Part shown: in pieces, positions 60,317-64,000 of the stretch
Layout of the letters: every line of letters begins with the position of its first letter
Position numbering within the stretch: position 1 is the stretch's first letter
Program-made: the position numbers and the translations under genes
Assembly (NCBI GenBank): GCA_037953625.1
Contig: CM075651.1
Span: 134,878,501-134,942,500 of the forward strand
DNA from: Crotalaria pallida
Taxonomy: Eukaryota > Streptophyta > Magnoliopsida > Fabales > Fabaceae
DNA: 64,000 nt
Direction of reading: 5' to 3'
The notes under the pieces: generated by a model
What the model was told of the DNA's origin: nothing
Databases searched by the model: none
What the model saw: the letters and a program-made list of their open reading frames with translations, nothing else

Positions 60317-61315
60317 TAGGGGTACTGTAAGCGATCTAGTCCGAGACCGCGAGACTGGTCGGATCGGACCAGACCGGACCATACCGAAAAATATAGTCCG
60401 ATTTGGTCACATGGTCTGATCCGGTCTTAAAAATTTTGGACCGTTGTTACATGGTCCGATCCACGGTCTCAAAAATTTTGAGACCGTTCAGACCGAACCG
60501 GACCATATACTTAAAACTTAAGTACAACCCTAAGCAGTCTCACTCTTACATAGTCACATTCTCACATCTAAAAACCATAAGCAGCCTCACACATCGCATA
60601 GCCCACAACACATTCGCACATCGCAGCAGTCAGCCTCTCACGCAGCCACCGCCGATGCTGTTCTCCTCTCTTCACTGTCGGCGCCATTCTTCTCTCTTTG
60701 GCGTTTCTCTTCTCCCGCTTGAAGTCGTCGCGCTCGCAGTCGAAGCCGTCGCGATCGCCGTCGAAGCTATCGCGCTCACCGTTTTTGTCGCGTCGCCGTT
60801 TCTCTTCTCTTCTTGCCATCAAAGCCGTCGCGCTCGCCGTCTTTGTCGAAGCGCTGTTCGCCGTCTCTCTTAGCCTCTCTCATCTCTCAAGGTCTTGCAT
60901 CTCTCTAAGCTTAATTACTATTTCAGTATTTCTATCCTGATCTTGAAATTAGGTTTTCCCCTTTCTATTGCAATTAGGTTTTCCCCTTTGTTTTCCCCTT
61001 TCTATTGCCCCTTTCTATTGCAATTAGGTTTTCCCCTTTCAGTATTTCTATTGTAGTATGTTGGAATCAAGTGCAAATTTTTTTAATTTTTCTTTGTTGG
61101 AATCATTGAATCAGGTGCAATTTTTTTTATTGCAAAGAAATTATGGTCTAAATAAACCAGATCGGACCACCAGACCGGATCATTTAAGAACGGTCCGGTT
61201 TGATCCGGTCTTTGTACATAAAAAATGTTTGGACCGGACTAGACCAGGCCATGTAAATTTAATTGGTCCGATCTCTAATGTCCATCAAAGACCGGACCAG
61301 ACCGTTACACCCATA
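60317..61315. mobile_element. hAT-like non-autonomous element, 1.0 kb
   Basis: TSD GACACTGC / AACACTGC (7 of 8) at 60,309-60,316 and 61,316-61,323. Ends TAGGGGTACTGTAAGCG and GACCGTTACACCCATA, with subterminal GGTCCGGTC/GACCGGACC words at both ends. The interior holds a GC-rich, CT-rich block (60,560-60,910, Arg/Ser-rich open frames) that resembles a gene 5' leader, followed by repeats of AATTAGGTTTTCCCCTTTC. No transposase. Confidence 0.8.
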
Positions 61316-61323
61316 AACACTGC

Positions 61324-62386
61324 AACCAGTCTTACTCTACTTCCTTGAACCAAACTCTAAACGGCATGTCACTTCATTTTTGTCACATTCGTAAGTGACA
61401 ATGTGACATACCACATGTAGTCACATAATTTTTTTAATTTTATTTTTATTTAAAAAATATTTATTAGAAATGTTACAAATTCCATTTTTTTTAATAAAAT
61501 ATTAAAATATGTTTTAATTAAAAATATATTATATTTTTATTTTTACTAAAAATTATGTTTTTAATTTTTTAGTTATGAAAAGGTAAATAAAGTTAAAATT
61601 CAATATGTAAATAATATGTTAATTCGGTCCACCTTTCAACTTAACTGACAGAATGAACAATTAAAAAAAACAAAATTCAAAAGAGAAAATGGATAGTGCA
61701 CTGACAGTTATACCATCGATGCATCATTCATCATTCATCCGTTTATGGTTGTTGACTTTTAAATTAAAGTAATACAAATGAATGATGGATGATGGACTGA
61801 TGGTATAAAAAACTTTACACTGTCAGTACAAACCCATTAATCTCAATTCAAAAACCAATTTCAAAATAATACCTATATTTAAATTTTAAAAACTTAAATA
61901 GGCATAAAGCTTATAAGCATAACTCTTGCGCACAACAAATGATCATGCAAGAGACCCCTATCAATTCATCTTTTTGGTGTTGCTGTCTTGTTTAATAACC
62001 TAAATGTTTTTTTTTTGGAATCTTTTAATAACTTGTTGGGTTTTTCTTGAAATATTCTATTTTAGTTTACATTGTTTGGGATTAGAATGACAAAAGGAAT
62101 CCAAGGTTATATATTAGACTCAAGTTTCTTGTTTTAATACGTCCCAATTCTTATATTTTGAAAGTATTGTGAGATGCGGTTTAGATACTGTAATGCTTTC
62201 GAAAGGGGAGTATAGTCTATATGTATTGTAAAAATTTTCACATGGCATTATTTTCTGTTTGTTTTTAGGCAATAACCGTAGTTATTTTATCTGGTTTTGG
62301 AGTTTTTTCCATGCACATTAAATTGTGTGGTAGTCATTTTATTTTCTTATTTTATTTCTCTGTTCCCGGTAAGATTATAGGAAAAT
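61324..62386. other. AT-rich stretch with one MITE
   Basis: At 61,694-61,832 a MITE (GTGCACTGACAGTTATACC / ACTTTACACTGTCAGTAC), same family as 46,743-46,852. The rest is noncoding. Confidence 0.5.
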
Positions 62387-62622
62387 ACTCCCTCCTCCCA
62401 CAAAGATGGTTAAAAAATTCAAAAGTCAAAAAATTAAGGATACATGAATTGAATGGTTTGTCTGACAAATCAACCAATTATCAAACAACTAATTTAATGC
62501 ATTTTGCATGGATCAATCAATCACAATTAAAAGTTTACAATTTCTAAACTTTTCATTAATTATTTTAACTATAATTTGGGACAAAAAATTTAGTCATTTT
62601 TTACTCTCCACAATTAGGAGTA
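62387..62622. mobile_element. Stowaway-like MITE
   Basis: CTCCCTCCTCCCACAAAGATGG at the left, and TTGGGACAAAAAATTTAGTC then ACAATTAGGAG at the right, with TA flanks. The right end is decayed. Confidence 0.5.
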
Positions 62623-63083
62623 TATTTTTCCCAACACAATTTGGGATACCAGAAATTTTCATTTTCATCATGTACAAGTGTTTTTATGATCTTGTACCCT
62701 TTGTTTGGTTTGGAAGAATTTGGGAAAAGGGATTTTGGGAAAAAAAAATGAAAAAAAAAACAAAGTTTTCTCGTATTTGGTACAGCAGTGAAAGAGAATG
62801 AGGGAAAGGAGAAAAATGGGTGGAACCCAACCAAAAATCTTTTCTCCCTTAAATAAGAGAGATTTTGAAAAGAAAAAACACCACTTTTTGGAAAAAAACC
62901 AAAATTGCCCCTTACTCTGTCTTTTTTTTTTTTCTAGGTTCTTCTCATTATATATCCCAACACTAATGATGCTACATGTCCAGCACATTCTCCATCTCAC
63001 AACTATATACCTCTTAATGGTTAATGTCCACTACTCACGTTCCAAGACCTTGGCCAAGTTTTTTTTCTTTGAATTTTGATGCA

Positions 63084-63148
<65 letters not shown>
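62623..63148. other. Noncoding stretch with a long (AT)n microsatellite
   Basis: (AT)n at 63,088-63,149 directly abuts the CACTA end. At 62,700-62,920 there is A/T-rich low-complexity text with no clear feature. Confidence 0.6.
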
Positions 63149-63151
<3 letters not shown>

Positions 63152-64000
63152 TACAAGAAAAATGAAAAATAGCGACGGACAAATCCCTCGCCAATCCCTC
63201 GCAAAATTGAATTAGCGACTGATTTGCGACGGATTTGCGAGCGATCCGTCCGTCGCGTCTTTTTCATCGCTAATTAGCGAGCAAATGATTCCCTCGCAAA
63301 TTCCTTGCTAAAATCATGCTTTGCGAGGGAAATTTCCCTCGCAAATCCCTCGCAAGAGTCGTTCAAGAAATTGGTCACACTTATCATTTAGCCGTCGCTA
63401 ATTAGCGACGAATAGTTTCTCGCAAATCCCTCGCAATTGATTTGGCCGTAGCTAATTAGCGACGAACAGTTCCTCGCAAATCCCTCGCAATTGATTGTTT
63501 AAAAATTTGGTTCAATTTTGTAATAAGCCGTCGCTAATTAGCGACCAACAGTTCCTCGCAAAATCCTCGCTGGTGAATTCTATTTGCGAGGGCTTAATCC
63601 CTCGCAAATCTCTCGCATATTTTCATCCCTCGCTAATTGGTGACGAAGAGGTGCTCACTTACTACGAAAAATTGAGCATTTTGTGACGATTTTTTGAGGA
63701 TTTTTGTGTCGCTAATATTTTTGTTAAAAAAGTTTGCGACAGTTAAAACTGCCGCTAAGCCAGAGAATGAATTTAAAAAAAAATTTGCCGAAAAACGTCC
63801 TTCTACCCCTATATCTGTCTAATGCAATATGAGAACTAAAATAAAATAACAAAATTTATATAATCTTCACTATACAAAGTTGATACATACTATACTTGTC
63901 AAAATCTACTATGAAAAATGGAAAACGTAAATCAGCAAAGTCGATACATAACTTTACTAAATCAGCAAGATGCCCATAAAAGCATAAATATCAAGCAAAA
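63149..64000 (+). mobile_element. CACTA-type transposon, left end only (runs off the window)
   Basis: ACTACAAGAAAAATG matches the CACTACAAGAAA terminus of a plant CACTA group. It is followed by many direct and inverted subterminal words (GCGACGGATTTGCGAGGG, TCCCTCGCAAATCCCTCGCAA) to about 63,750. Different family from the AAATCGGTCGTT CACTAs at 14.8 and 51.1 kb. Confidence 0.75.

Noticed and set aside
60403..60940. Arg/Ser-rich open frames inside the 1-kb hAT element
   Set aside because: Simple TCGCGCTCGC-type repeats give several overlapping frames; no recognisable domain.
63024..63215. Tyr/Ile repeat peptide
   Set aside because: Translation of an (AT)n microsatellite.

Overview
The window is plant nuclear DNA, probably from a legume (inferred from the style of the repeat families; not proven). 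It is AT-rich, intron-bearing and almost wholly built of transposable elements. I find no intact ordinary host gene, no tRNA gene and no CRISPR array. What can be read is a set of nested insertions, many with target-site duplications (TSDs) that fix the order of events.

Layout. (1) 1-11,921: a near-identical tandem array, period about 4.25 kb, of a minus-strand Copia-type LTR element that has gag but no pol (three LTRs, two complete internal regions, one partial). (2) 11,922-13,989: the broken end of a MULE/FAR1-like transposase fused to an OTU cysteine-protease domain, which the array interrupts. (3) 14,206-20,934: a convergent, decayed plant-mobile-domain (PMD) gene. It is split by a 4.6-kb CACTA element, which itself holds a 977-bp Mutator foldback and a 73-bp Stowaway hairpin, and a hAT element sits on the PMD start codon. 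(4) 23.4-32.9 kb: solo LTR, LINE RNase H interrupted by a hAT, Stowaway MITEs, a Cassandra solo LTR carrying a 5S rRNA-like block, a Helitron with a captured LSM4 exon, and a Mutator foldback. (5) 33.0-34.5 kb: a Mutator element with duplicated TIRs around a captured gene start. (6) 36.1-39.3 kb: a 3.2-kb solo LTR. (7) 39.3-47.4 kb: LINE fragments, a TRIM element and MITEs. (8) 47,454-56,798: a complete Mutator element with about 220-bp TIRs and a 9-bp TSD. It carries a minus-strand MuDR-type transposase and a plus-strand GRF zinc-finger gene, and is interrupted by a second CACTA copy that carries Ulp1 protease exons. (9) 57.4-64.0 kb: MITEs, a 5'-truncated L1 with a 12-bp TSD, a 1-kb hAT element, and the start of another CACTA element running off the end.

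The most unusual signal is in the LTRs. Two unrelated LTR families (1,868-3,436 and 36,078-39,323) carry 10-bp palindromes placed exactly 20 bp apart (palindrome, 10-bp spacer, palindrome). The palindrome differs between families (TACTCGAGTA; TAACCGGTTA) and the spacer sequences are not conserved, but the spacing is. In the first family a four-site cluster occurs twice, 1,001 bp apart, with identical offsets 0/20/31/51. This looks like a constrained protein-binding array on one face of the helix.
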